From contig NZ_JBNNTI010000012.1 of NCBI RefSeq assembly GCF_050278625.1, forward strand, positions 28,613 to 92,612: a DNA stretch of 64,000 nucleotides, read 5' to 3'. The stretch comes from Viridibacillus sp050278625. Lineage in GTDB: Bacteria > Bacillota > Bacilli > Bacillales_A > Planococcaceae. This document shows positions 33,815 through 42,437 of the stretch, one piece after another. A model generated the notes under the pieces. That model was not told where the DNA came from, searched no databases, and saw only the letters and a program-made list of their open reading frames with translations. The translations under genes were made by a program, and so were the position numbers. Every line of letters starts with the position of its first letter. The first letter of the stretch is position 1.

Positions 33815-33895
33815 TACAGAAAAAAACCCACACTTCAACAGACATACTACCACTTGGAAAGTACCTTTGTAGTGTGAGTCTCCGAATCTCCATCA
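33815..33895 (-). promoter_or_regulatory. GlpP-type antiterminator/terminator in the glpT leader
   Basis: On the minus strand GGAGACTCACACTACAAAGG then TACTTTCCAAGTGGTAGTAT and AAGTGTGGGTTTTTTTC: CTCACACT pairs with AAGTGTGGG before a run of T, forming a terminator in the leader. The GACTCACAC...ACAAAGGTACTTTCC arrangement resembles the glp leader targets that GlpP antiterminates with glycerol-3-phosphate in Bacillus. Confidence 0.7.
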
Positions 33896-33927
33896 CGTAG
33901 TTAACTTGTATATAAAAGTTAAACTTT

Positions 33928-33944
33928 TTTGGAAACGGTGTCAA
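33928..33944 (-). promoter_or_regulatory. glpT -35 with overlapping cre-like site
   Basis: Minus strand TTGACACCGTTTCCA: the first six bases are a consensus -35, and the 15-mer fits the CcpA cre consensus with one mismatch. The -10 is not obvious (TAACTT at 17 bases is poor). Confidence 0.5.
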
Positions 33945-34130
33945 TATTTTTTTGTGACTATTTTACTTCTATTCTTTTAGTGGGGGTAGCACCACATCCC
34001 CATCAAATACAATTACGACTCCTATTCTTTATTTCTTTATTTCTTTATTTGTTTTTCTGTTGATTTACCCCTTTTGGGACACCTATCTTATGGATAACGG
34101 AAAATGAATATTAGTTTGTGAATTTTCCAA

Positions 34131-34540
34131 TCACCAATTTAAAATGATCGTTAGTCCACAACAACCATTTTCATTCAAATTAATTCTAATATTGTCTGGT
34201 GTATATTTAGTATCGAACGTAATGGTAATCCTGTTGCTGAAATCAATTTATCGACTTCAGTTTTATTCGAAAGTTGTGCAGCATTTATTAAATCATGTGC
34301 AAACTGTTCTGACACTGCAATTTTATCTATAAGCAAATGAGCTTGGTGCATAATGTTCTGAATCTCTTTCGCTGATGTCTTGAACTTATGTGTATCTACA
34401 GTGGGAAAGGGACTGCTTTGTGTTGAGTTCGTCGGCATTGCTAGGTGTCTAGGAATTTGAGTAGGTGTAGAATGATTTGACATAACCCACTGTGGATAGT
34501 GATTTGAATAGAGAAAATACGGATAAGGACTGAAATACAA
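34131..34540 (-). pseudogene. Conserved Bacillaceae spore-associated-type protein, one frameshift
   Basis: TTG 34540 follows AGGAGG by six bases. The frame opens with a Tyr/Pro-rich segment (YFSPYPYFLYSNHYPQW), then HKFKTSAKEIQNIMHQAHLL and FAHDLINAAQLSNKTEVDKL. At about 34218 it leaves frame; the other frame gives TFDTKYTPDNIRINLNENGC then CGLTIILNW and a stop at 34131, the family's usual C-terminus (YTPDxIRI..., CC.L.I.L.W). One indel would restore a protein of about 137 residues. Related proteins are common in spore formers and I believe spore-related, function unproven. The upstream IS1380 fragment stops just before the ribosome site. Confidence 0.6.
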
Positions 34541-34555
34541 CTGGATTCCTCCTGA

Positions 34556-35304
34556 AGCTCGACGACAATTTGAAATGGAGAGAGCGCCCAGATTTCACTA
34601 ATTTACTTGCCACTTTAATCAGACGTGTACGAATTGTTTGGATTTGGAACCCTTTTTGTTTTGGCGGAAATGTCAATGTGCGCAGCCAATTCGTTAAATT
34701 ATAGGCAAGTAGACTTAACATCATACGCGCCTCATTCATGAGGAAATCATGACTTTTCATTTGATCAAAACCGAAGCCATCCTTAGCTTCTTTAATGAAA
34801 TTTTCCATCGTGCCTCGCTTTTTGTACGACGTGACAATCGCCTGTGGTGAGAAACTTTCGCTGAAATTTGTCACGAAAAACGCATGTGAAAAGAACAGTT
34901 CTCCGGCAGGTCGCGTTGATTGAATGATAATGCGACGTGACGTTGACCAAGAGGACGCCTGATAAATGGATTCCTCAACATAGCTTTCCGTCATCGACAC
35001 ATCGCGAACTTCATGCGCTGGATGAAGTTCTTCTGCGAGTGCTTTCAGTTTGGCGTTCGATTTTAAACGGATGATATAGTAAACAGGTTCTTTTTCACAC
35101 AGTTCATACAGCACAGGCACCGCAAAACCACTGTCCCCCCCGTATAAGAGTAGAGGTTTCAGGGAACTTTTCGTTGTAGTGTTCGATTAAAGGTCGCATA
35201 AAATCAACCACACCATTCGACGTATACACACTACCGGGTCGTAATTGCGCTTTCAAAAAATCACCTGTCAGCCCATCAAATGCGACAAGTGGGTGGAAGC
35301 CCAA
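34556..35304 (-). mobile_element. Truncated second IS1380 copy (transposase fragment)
   Basis: Encodes the C-terminal two thirds of the same transposase type as the copy at 30738: FHPLVAFDGLTGDFLKAQLR to WLRTLTFPPKQKGFQIQTIR. It is truncated at both ends; the terminal inverted repeats are absent. A frameshift in a run of seven C near 35138 breaks the RGDSGFA motif (RGGQWFCG). The relation to copy 1 is that of a diverged relative, not a recent duplicate. Confidence 0.85.
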
Positions 35305-35317
35305 CGTATAAAAAGAA

Positions 35318-35352
35318 AAAACACATATTAGCCATCACTAATATGTGTTTTT
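35318..35352. terminator. Hairpin between IS fragment and VOC gene
   Basis: AAAACACATATTAG / CTAATATGTGTTTT, a 14-bp perfect stem with a six-base loop, flanked by A- and T-runs; suitable as a bidirectional terminator. Confidence 0.75.
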
Positions 35353-35470
35353 CTTCTCTATGGATTATTAGAAGGCGAGATTTATCGCTTCCATTAACAA
35401 TAACTCGGATGATGTGATTAAATTACAATTCCAGACTACTTTAGTCATCGACAAGATTCCACGTTATGAA

Positions 35471-35842
35471 TTATTTTGGTTCAATAATAGCAAAATAATT
35501 ATCTTCAACATCCGCAAAGTTAAATACTTTACCATGAGGTAATTCAATGATTGCTCCTACTTTTACGCCTTTTTCTTGTAAATTTTGATAGTCTTTTTCA
35601 AGATCATTTGAATAAAGCAAAACAGATGGTGTACCTAAATGCAATTCCGGACTCATCTTAGCTATAAATTCTTTATCATGCAAAACAAAGCTAGTTTCGC
35701 TACCCACTGTTGGTGCTAGCTCAACCGATAAAGGTTCGCTACTTTTTTGTCGAACGACAAAATTCAATTTATCCTCCCAAAAAGTTGCAACTGCTTCAAC
35801 ATCTTTTACATATAGCATTACTTGTCCAATTTTGTTAATCAT
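35471..35842 (-). CDS. VOC/glyoxalase-family protein
   Basis: 123 residues. Family pattern VMLYVKDVEAVATFWEDKLN at the N-terminus, YSNDLEKDYQNLQEKGVKVG in the middle and NFADVEDNYFAIIEPK at the end. The usual first His ligand position is Gln (IGQVMLYV), and Glu is present near the end, so a metal site is not assured. Often annotated as bleomycin-resistance-like, without substrate evidence here. ATG 35842 follows AGGAGGTGCG. Confidence 0.82.
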   Translation of the reverse strand: MINKIGQVMLYVKDVEAVATFWEDKLNFVVRQKSSEPLSVELAPTVGSETSFVLHDKEFIAKMSPELHLGTPSVLLYSNDLEKDYQNLQEKGVKVGAIIELPHGKVFNFADVEDNYFAIIEPK

Positions 35843-36071
35843 AACGCACCTCCTATATGATTAAAATAGTATAACATGATTATTATGCTTCTATATAGAT
35901 TATCGCTTCTTTGTAACCTTAGAAATCACTAATACTTCTATCAAATAATAAAAAAATAATGCTTAAAAATGTATTAATTCTCTCATTTAAACTTATACTA
36001 GCAGCAGGTACTTTTCTATTCCATTAATCTTTAACAGGTAAGTTCCATATACATAAAAATGAACAGAAAAA

Positions 36072-36098
36072 AAGGAATATCCCGAAAGATATTCCTTT
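36072..36098 (-). terminator. Terminator of the cold-shock gene
   Basis: AAGGAATATC / GATATTCCTT stem; minus strand continues TTTTTTTC. Fourteen bases after the stop. Confidence 0.9.
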
Positions 36099-36111
36099 TT
36101 ATTAGCTAATA

Positions 36112-36312
36112 TTAAAGTTTAGTAACGTTAGCTGCTTGTGGTCCGCGGTTACCTTCAACTACTTCAAACTCAACTTTTTGACCTTCGTCAAGAGTTTTGA
36201 AGCCATCACCTTGGATAGCGCTGAAGTGTACGAATACGTCGTTTTCGCCTTCAACTTCGATAAAACCGAAGCCTTTTTCTGAGTTAAACCATTTTACTGT
36301 ACCTTGTTTCAT
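36112..36312 (-). CDS. cspA: Cold-shock protein
   Basis: 66 residues, standard length for Csp proteins. RNP1 is KGFGFIEVE and RNP2 is VFVHFSAI, the single-stranded nucleic-acid-binding faces; KQGTVKWFNSEKGFG is the classic start. It binds RNA as a chaperone. ATG 36312 follows TTGGAGG. The longer frame to 36378 is the untranslated leader. The gene is preceded by about 150 bases of leader, as usual for cold-shock genes whose 5' UTR folds according to temperature. Codon use is that of a highly expressed gene. Confidence 0.96.
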   Translation of the reverse strand: MKQGTVKWFNSEKGFGFIEVEGENDVFVHFSAIQGDGFKTLDEGQKVEFEVVEGNRGPQAANVTKL

Positions 36313-36536
36313 GTGAGAAAACCTCCAAAAAAATAAATGTAGACAATATGTAATTAATGACCGAAAACAAAAATTCACATATTACATAAAGTACCGAACT
36401 ACTGTCGATCACTTTTTGTAATATGTGAATGAGAGTTGCGGTTAATCAATTTCAATTGTTAACATAATTATATGTACAGATGGAAGTTTTGTCAACAAAT
36501 GTTCTTAATTTTTGGAAAATATTCTTAAATTTGAGG

Positions 36537-36818
36537 TTAATTTCCCTCATATATCCATATTATACCATGGTACGTTTGGATATCTTCATCACAAGCTTCA
36601 CAAAAGCCGATTTCATCATCAGACCAAAATGCCCAGAATCGTTCTTTTTTACTAGCATCGTGATCATACTTTTCTTTAAAATTCTGTAATGTCTCAACCA
36701 AATATTGCTCAGCCTCTTCTTTTACTCGGAAAGAATTTTCTTCTATAATATGCTCTTCCCAACCTTCAAATTGCCACCACGGCTCATAATCTGCTTTCAT
36801 ATAAATTATTTTATACAT
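36537..36818 (-). CDS. DUF1033-family protein
   Basis: 93 residues from ATG 36818, ten bases after AAAGGA. Trp- and acid-rich: ADYEPWWQFEGWEEHIIEEN and KKERFWAFWSDDEIGFCEAC identify DUF1033 (YxxxxPWWxFxxW...). Cytoplasmic, no signal or membrane segment. Function unknown; members are common in low-GC Gram-positives, usually as lone genes. Here too it stands alone between the cold-shock gene and the chemoreceptor. Confidence 0.82.
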   Translation of the reverse strand: MYKIIYMKADYEPWWQFEGWEEHIIEENSFRVKEEAEQYLVETLQNFKEKYDHDASKKERFWAFWSDDEIGFCEACDEDIQTYHGIIWIYEGN

Positions 36819-36943
36819 ATTATTCAAATCCTTTTATTTAAATTTTAAATATTCACCCGTTACATTTTTTATACCTTTATTCCCTATCGTTAATGTGCTA
36901 AAATTACTATAAAAATACAATTTTTTAACACAGGGGGATTCGG

Positions 36944-38671
36944 ATGTTTGCTACAATTAGACCCAAATTGGAAATGACTCAGCTACTTCAAAGAGGAACT
37001 GACATCAATACAATTGGGAGATTTAAAGATACATTAGCATTTAATAATTTCCACAATAGAGATGAAGAAAACTTAAAAGAGCTTTATTCAAAATTAATGA
37101 AATGCACACCTTCTATGCGCGACATTTTCACAAAATACTTAGCTGAAATTGCGCCAAATAAGCATAATCCGATTTCTGATCAATTTATCGAAAAATACTT
37201 AAATTCATTCTTTTTAGATCATAGAGACGAAAAGTACGTTGATGAAACTGTACGTTTCTTTTACTTATTTAGACACCATAAATTCGAACCAGGTAAAACT
37301 ATTGTAATGTTCAATCAGTTTGCTTTTTATGTGACTACACACATATTGTATAACTTTGGATACAAACCTGCCAAAGCATTCGACTTGATGCGCTCATTTC
37401 AAGCTGCTGTAAATATCGATCAAGAGTTATTATTTGAGGTAGCGACTGAAAGAATGATTGAACACGCAGTTAGTGAAGTTTCAGCTTTGATGGATACGAA
37501 CTCACAAATTATGTATATGAAAGACCTTATTTATAGTTTGGATCGCCAAAACGAAGAAATTCAATCATCCACAGCAGCTACAGAACAAATTACAGCTTCT
37601 ATCAGTGAAGTAGCTAAAACATCCGCCCGTATTTCTGAAAAAACAGCTGATTCTGTTGAATATGCAACAAATAGTAAGAACTCCATTGATTTTGCATTAA
37701 GTGAAATCTTCAAAACAGAAGAAACCTTCACATTGATTGTAGAATCATTCAGTGAATTACAAAAACGAGTCAATGATATCGAGAATGTTGTAACGCTAAT
37801 TAAAGAAATTGCTGATCAAACAAACCTACTTGCTCTAAACGCTTCTATAGAAGCTGCACGTGCAGGTGAGCACGGGAAAGGATTTGCTGTTGTCGCACAA
37901 GAAGTTCGTAAACTTGCTGAAAACACTGTGTCAGCTTTAGGCGAAGTCTCTTCGAACGTACAACATCTAAAAAGCTATTCAAACAATGTAGCAACATCGA
38001 TTTCTCAAACAACTGCCATTATTAAAGAGGCTACAAATGAGGCAAAAGATTCTTTACCACTTCTTTCTTCAATCGTAGAAGCTATCGAAGAAATTAATGT
38101 AGATGTTACAAATACAGCAGCTATATCAGAACAACAAGCTGCAGCAATTGACGAAGTCTCACATCGCATGGTACAAATTTCTGACTTGCAAGATGATATA
38201 CGTGAATTAGGACAATCAACGTCAGCTGGTATCCATCGACTAGGCGCTGAAATCAACCATTTCCGTTTAAGTATTGTTGAAAATAATAATGTACAACTTT
38301 CAAGTAATGCCCTTTTACAATTATCAAAAGCTGATCACATCCTATGGAAATGGCGTGTCTATAATATGTTCTTAGGGTTAGAGAAAATTGAAGAAAGCGA
38401 AGTATCTTCACATAGAGATTGTCGACTAGGTAAATGGTATTCATCTGAAAAAGCTCGCGATAAATTTGGCAAAGAAAGAGCCTATATCGAGTTAGACTCG
38501 CATCATCAAAAAGTTCATGAAGCTGCAAAAAAAGCTGCTGTTTCCTTTAACGCGGGTAATATCTTCGATGCTGAATTAGCATTAAAAGAAGTTGAAAACT
38601 CATCTCAGCAAGTTCTGCATTATATTAATGAACTACTTGAAAAATTGGAAAAAGAACGAGGAATAATATAA
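36944..38671 (+). CDS. Soluble globin-coupled chemoreceptor with C-terminal CZB zinc domain
   Basis: 575 residues, no membrane segment. Residues about 1-185 resemble the sensor globin of HemAT aerotaxis transducers; the candidate proximal His is in YLFRHHKFEPGKTIV. Residues about 190-450 are a methyl-accepting signalling domain with the hairpin tip IADQTNLLALNASIEAARAG and EHGKGFAVVAQEVRKLAENT. The last ~110 residues form a CZB domain: KADHILWKWRVYNMFLG, CRLGKWYSS and HHQKVHEAAKKA provide the usual His-Cys-His-His zinc ligands. It should signal to CheA in response to oxygen/haem ligands and zinc or hypochlorous acid. ATG 36944 follows GGGGG. Confidence 0.85.
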   Translation: MFATIRPKLEMTQLLQRGTDINTIGRFKDTLAFNNFHNRDEENLKELYSKLMKCTPSMRDIFTKYLAEIAPNKHNPISDQFIEKYLNSFFLDHRDEKYVDETVRFFYLFRHHKFEPGKTIVMFNQFAFYVTTHILYNFGYKPAKAFDLMRSFQAAVNIDQELLFEVATERMIEHAVSEVSALMDTNSQIMYMKDLIYSLDRQNEEIQSSTAATEQITASISEVAKTSARISEKTADSVEYATNSKNSIDFALSEIFKTEETFTLIVESFSELQKRVNDIENVVTLIKEIADQTNLLALNASIEAARAGEHGKGFAVVAQEVRKLAENTVSALGEVSSNVQHLKSYSNNVATSISQTTAIIKEATNEAKDSLPLLSSIVEAIEEINVDVTNTAAISEQQAAAIDEVSHRMVQISDLQDDIRELGQSTSAGIHRLGAEINHFRLSIVENNNVQLSSNALLQLSKADHILWKWRVYNMFLGLEKIEESEVSSHRDCRLGKWYSSEKARDKFGKERAYIELDSHHQKVHEAAKKAAVSFNAGNIFDAELALKEVENSSQQVLHYINELLEKLEKERGII

Positions 38672-38742
38672 AATCAATATAGGTAAGCAGACATTCTACA
38701 ATATGCCGGCTTTCTATTTTTAAAGTAATTGGAGGCAATAAA

Positions 38743-39024
38743 ATGAGGAAGCGAGCTCATATTGTATTTATCGGAAAAGATCAAAATCACGGATATCGGT
38801 TTTTCATTAAACAAAAATCTATTGAAATCGACTTGAAAGGTAACTGCTATTTAAATGAGTATAAGTAAATCGAGGTTGAAGTAGAAGGAACAATAGAACA
38901 AATCGACCAATTTCTCCAATTCGTTCAACGTGGTGTTAATCCTCAATCGGAAAATAATCGTTTCCGTATTGAATTACATAATGATTTAAAAGGGTATACT
39001 TCTATGGAGTCGGATATAGTTTAA
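38743..39024 (+). pseudogene. Acylphosphatase-like protein with an in-frame stop
   Basis: ATG 38743 follows TTGGAGG. The frame reads MRKRAHIVFIGKDQNHGYRF, with the catalytic Arg in GYRFF and the Asn in YLNEYK, then TAA at 38866-38868 where the family has Lys or Arg, then continues in frame as IEVEVEGTIEQIDQFLQFVQ to a stop at 39024. Total 93 codons, the length of acylphosphatases, which hydrolyse acyl phosphates. One nonsense mutation is the only lesion. The usual GRVQGVGYR loop is altered (GKDQNHGYR), as in non-canonical bacterial members. It precedes xpaC-telA by about 85 bases. Confidence 0.75.
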
Positions 39025-39108
39025 ACCGACTCTTTTTTGTACGATAAATTGAAACTTTCTTTTATCTATTTCGTACATAATATTAGGGTGTTTAAGGAGG
39101 AATTTATT

Positions 39109-39765
39109 ATGCTCAATTTCCGACACTTTCTAGCAAGATATGCAATCACAATCCCTTTTACTTTCTTCATGTGGTTTGTCTTTCTATTTGCTTTTAAACT
39201 GACTTTCCTTGAATGTTCTGGCTTAGCTTTAATCACGTACTTTACCACGGCCTATATCTTCAAAAAAGTTCAAGTTCGAAAACAATTGAAAATTGTAGGC
39301 ATAACTCGCTCAGAATATCGTCACATTAAAGAACAAATGATGCTAGCACAAGCTCAAATTAAAAACTTAAATCGACACTACACAAAGGTTCGCTCTATCT
39401 CGGCCTTTAAACAACTTTTTGAAATGAATCGATTAGCCAAACGGATTTTCCAAATTGTACGGACAAACCCAAAGAAATTTTACCAAGCCGAAGATTTCTT
39501 TTATGCACATCTAGAATCAGCTTCAGAATTAACTGAGAAGTATGCCCTTCTCTCAACGCAACCGATTAAAGACATAGATGTTCATATTGCCCTTCAGCAA
39601 ACACGCGAGACTTTAGAAAACTTAAATCACACAATGCAAGACGATCTACGAGCAGTCTTAGCATCTGATATAGAAGAGCTAAAAATGGAGCTCGATTTTG
39701 CTCAAATATCAACACAAAAAAACAAACCTTTGCTTGCTCGAAAGGAGAATTTATATGACAAATAA
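39109..39765 (+). CDS. xpaC: XpaC-family membrane-associated protein
   Basis: 218 residues. Two adjacent membrane segments near the N-terminus (about 9-27 and 29-50) precede a long helical cytoplasmic domain (EYRHIKEQMMLAQAQIKNLN onwards). In Bacillus, XpaC (named from 5-bromo-4-chloroindolyl phosphate hydrolysis) is always paired with a TelA/YceH protein. ATG 39109 follows AAGGAGG; the upstream in-frame extension lacks a ribosome site. Its last 11 bases overlap the telA start, so the two are translationally coupled. The biochemical role is not known; toxic-anion or envelope stress is the usual suggestion. Confidence 0.85.
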   Translation: MLNFRHFLARYAITIPFTFFMWFVFLFAFKLTFLECSGLALITYFTTAYIFKKVQVRKQLKIVGITRSEYRHIKEQMMLAQAQIKNLNRHYTKVRSISAFKQLFEMNRLAKRIFQIVRTNPKKFYQAEDFFYAHLESASELTEKYALLSTQPIKDIDVHIALQQTRETLENLNHTMQDDLRAVLASDIEELKMELDFAQISTQKNKPLLARKENLYDK

Positions 39766-40954
39766 TCCAGCTTCACCCGAACCAGTTAAATCAATGGACG
39801 ACCTACTTAGCAATCCCTTTGACATGCAGCCGGAACTAGCCAAAGCACCATCTGTCTCCCCTGCTTCGGACATGCCCGTTAAGCAAATTGACCGATTATC
39901 GGATGAGGATAAAAAGAAAGCGGAACAGCTTGCTTCGCAAATTCCTGTTGGCAACTATGAATCCATTTTAACTTACGGAGCTAATGCTCAAAACGAACTT
40001 TCACACTTCTCTCATCAGATGCTTGATCATGTACAACGTAAAGACATTGGGCCAGTAGGTGATGTCCTAAAAGATTTAATGGATAAGCTATCTGAAATCG
40101 ATCCTGAAGAATTATCTCAAGAGAAAAAGTCAGGACTTCGCAAACTTTTTGGTAAAATAGCACGTCCAATCCAAGAAATGATGACAAAATATCAAAAACT
40201 TAGTACACAAATTGACCGTATTGGGATTCAATTAGAACATTCTAAACGCGATCTCGTGGAAGATGTTCAAATGCTCGATAAGTTATATGAGCAAAATAAA
40301 ACGTATTTTGAAGCATTGAATGTTTATATCGCTGCAGCTGAACTAAAACGTGATGAAATTACGGTTAAGTTATTACCTGAATTACGTCAGAAAGCAGAAT
40401 TTGCTAATGACCAAATGCTTGTTCAAGAAGTAAATGATATGGCACAATTCGTGGATCGCCTTGAGAAACGTATTTATGACTTACAGTTATCACGCCAAAT
40501 TACGATTCAATCTGCACCACAAATTCGTATGATTCAACAAACGAATCAAACGCTAGCAGAGAAAATTCAAGCTTCAATCATGACAGCTATTCCTTTATGG
40601 AAAAACCAAATTGCCATCGCTCTTACTTTGAACAATCAGCGAAGAGCAGTAGAAGCACAGAAACAAGTAACAAAAACTACTAATGATTTGTTACTTAAAA
40701 ACTCTGAAATGCTAAAAGTAAACACGATTGAAACTGCAAAAGAAAACGAACGTGGTCTCATAGAAATCGATACTTTGAAGAAAACGCAAGAAAACCTTCT
40801 CCAAACAATCGAAGAAACACTGCAAATCCAAGCTGATGGACGCCAAAAACGAAAAGCTGCCGAAATTGAAATCGCTCGTATGGAAGGTGAGTTAAAGCAA
40901 CGTTTGTTAGCTATCCATACGCAGCAACAAAATAATAATCGTACAAATTACTAA
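39755..40954 (+). CDS. telA: TelA/YceH-family toxic anion resistance protein
   Basis: 399 residues, almost wholly alpha-helical and coiled coil, no membrane segment. Family blocks include YGANAQNELSHFSHQMLDHV, RIGIQLEHSKRDLVEDVQML and SIMTAIPLWKNQIAIALTLN. TelA proteins are associated with resistance to tellurite and cell-envelope antimicrobials and occur with XpaC and with TerD-type systems. ATG 39755 follows AAAGGAG inside the end of xpaC. A strong terminator follows. No ter genes are in the window, so this is the minimal XpaC-TelA pair. Confidence 0.92.
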   Translation: MTNNPASPEPVKSMDDLLSNPFDMQPELAKAPSVSPASDMPVKQIDRLSDEDKKKAEQLASQIPVGNYESILTYGANAQNELSHFSHQMLDHVQRKDIGPVGDVLKDLMDKLSEIDPEELSQEKKSGLRKLFGKIARPIQEMMTKYQKLSTQIDRIGIQLEHSKRDLVEDVQMLDKLYEQNKTYFEALNVYIAAAELKRDEITVKLLPELRQKAEFANDQMLVQEVNDMAQFVDRLEKRIYDLQLSRQITIQSAPQIRMIQQTNQTLAEKIQASIMTAIPLWKNQIAIALTLNNQRRAVEAQKQVTKTTNDLLLKNSEMLKVNTIETAKENERGLIEIDTLKKTQENLLQTIEETLQIQADGRQKRKAAEIEIARMEGELKQRLLAIHTQQQNNNRTNY

Positions 40955-40962
40955 GATATTGA

Positions 40963-40997
40963 AAAGAGCCTAATTCTCTCATTAGAATTGGGCTCTT
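40963..40997 (+). terminator. Terminator of xpaC-telA
   Basis: AAAGAGCCTAATTCT / AGAATTGGGCTCTTT stem followed by TTTT, ten bases after the telA stop; convergent with the EcsB-like gene. Confidence 0.9.
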
Positions 40998-41007
40998 TTT
41001 TTAACAT

Positions 41008-42192
41008 CTATTTCGTTCCTGTATATCGAATTGTCATTTCCCCAATCATTAGTATCAGTAAGAAACTTAAAATAGAAACTGATTGTACGAGACTGCATAA
41101 CAAAACTATAGTTGCTTGTAATACCATCAATACACGTAATAACTTTTTGATGGCTATTTGTTGATTACTTACTGGAACCGGATAAAAAGCATTCATACGA
41201 ACACTTCGTGGTGAAATGAACAAGTGTTTAATTTGATAAATCGTTGCAAATGACAATGCACTTACAATTACCCATACAACAAAAGGTTCGTTAACAAATG
41301 CTACTATAAAAGCTGAAATTACCGTTAATCTTCCCCACAAATAGACCGACTCATCAGTTCGTATAAATGTACGTGCTATTAAATAGAGAGACGTATTCTT
41401 TTGATCGTAACGTATTATTTTAGTCACAAAATCTAGCCATGCTCTTCGACTAATGTTTTCTTTTAGAAACGGGACATCTGTAAAATAATTCACAAAGTGA
41501 TAAAACCGAGCCATTCGAGCACTTTCCATTTTTGATAAATAGTCATACGGAATAGGTTTTAACATAACTTTTTTTCTATACTGTTTCTCATATACTATTA
41601 ATATAGCAATAATAATAAAGAAGAGAATGATTTCACCTTCGAGCGCAAGTTTTAATACAATAATTGAAAGACACAACCGAATCAAGCGATTAATAAAGTG
41701 ATGTCTCCCCTGATTTTGCCAATGATTTAAAAATTCTATTCGTACATTAATATATTTTAAAATCATTATTCCACAAAACCCTAAAGAGATTTTCCATAAT
41801 GATGGATTCTCTACTTTTAGTAATAGAGAAATTGCTGCACAATACATCACTAGTACAATGCAAATTTGAGACCAGTATGTCCATATTATTGCTTTTCTAA
41901 AATAGGTGCCCATCTTAGATTCTAGCTGTAAAAAGTATACTTGGTCAGGTTCTCTAATTAATGTAGTTGGTCTACTAAATGACAATAATACCCCACATAA
42001 AGCAGAAACAAGCCACTCAGCTGGAAAATCATTCGCCACTATCTTTAACCATTTCCCGTAATATGCAACGGCAAATCCTAACACAATGATTATGGCTATA
42101 TAACTTGTAGCAAAAACAAATTTTAAGTATTTAAAAAGTTCTTTCAAATATTGTTGGAATCTTATAGCCCAAATTTCATCTATATTTTTCAT
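41008..42192 (-). CDS. EcsB-like ABC transporter permease
   Basis: 394 residues with about eight to ten membrane helices. The blocks YFTDVPFLKENISRRAWLDF, SLYLIARTFIRTDESVYLWG and MNAFYPVPVSNQQ match EcsB of the EcsAB transporter, implicated in secretion, protease processing and pheromone peptide degradation in Bacilli. EcsB normally follows ecsA (ATPase); no ATPase lies upstream here, only about 160 bases and then a hairpin. It is therefore a solitary second permease that would need an ATPase encoded elsewhere. ATG 42192 follows GAGGAGA. Confidence 0.8.
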   Translation of the reverse strand: MKNIDEIWAIRFQQYLKELFKYLKFVFATSYIAIIIVLGFAVAYYGKWLKIVANDFPAEWLVSALCGVLLSFSRPTTLIREPDQVYFLQLESKMGTYFRKAIIWTYWSQICIVLVMYCAAISLLLKVENPSLWKISLGFCGIMILKYINVRIEFLNHWQNQGRHHFINRLIRLCLSIIVLKLALEGEIILFFIIIAILIVYEKQYRKKVMLKPIPYDYLSKMESARMARFYHFVNYFTDVPFLKENISRRAWLDFVTKIIRYDQKNTSLYLIARTFIRTDESVYLWGRLTVISAFIVAFVNEPFVVWVIVSALSFATIYQIKHLFISPRSVRMNAFYPVPVSNQQIAIKKLLRVLMVLQATIVLLCSLVQSVSILSFLLILMIGEMTIRYTGTK

Positions 42193-42354
42193 TATGTTCT
42201 CCTCTATGTATCATATACCCCTGTTAGATTATAGTTAAATTCTAATAGTAATTGGAAATGATAACAAGCTTTATCAAGCAATTGCTAACGCATAGTAGTA
42301 AATTGAAATAGTACTTTTTAATAGCTATGATACAAATTATGATGAAATGCAAAA

Positions 42355-42391
42355 AAAAGAGAACTTCCTTGCAGTAGAAGTCTCTTTTCTA
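42355..42391. terminator. Hairpin terminator between nmrA-like and ecsB-like genes
   Basis: AAAAGAGAACTTC pairs with GAAGTCTCTTTT (one bulge), loop about eight bases, followed by T-rich sequence in both directions. It ends the leftward NmrA-like gene. Confidence 0.7.
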
Positions 42392-42437
42392 TTTCTATTT
42401 AAGTCCTATTTATTACGAAAGTAGCGTTTACATTTAT

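Noticed and set aside
36480..36689. Rightward frame over DUF1033
   Set aside because: Antisense shadow; the DUF1033 protein on the other strand is well supported.
39066..39248. Leftward frame opposite the xpaC start
   Set aside because: Antisense of the XpaC membrane segments; no independent support.
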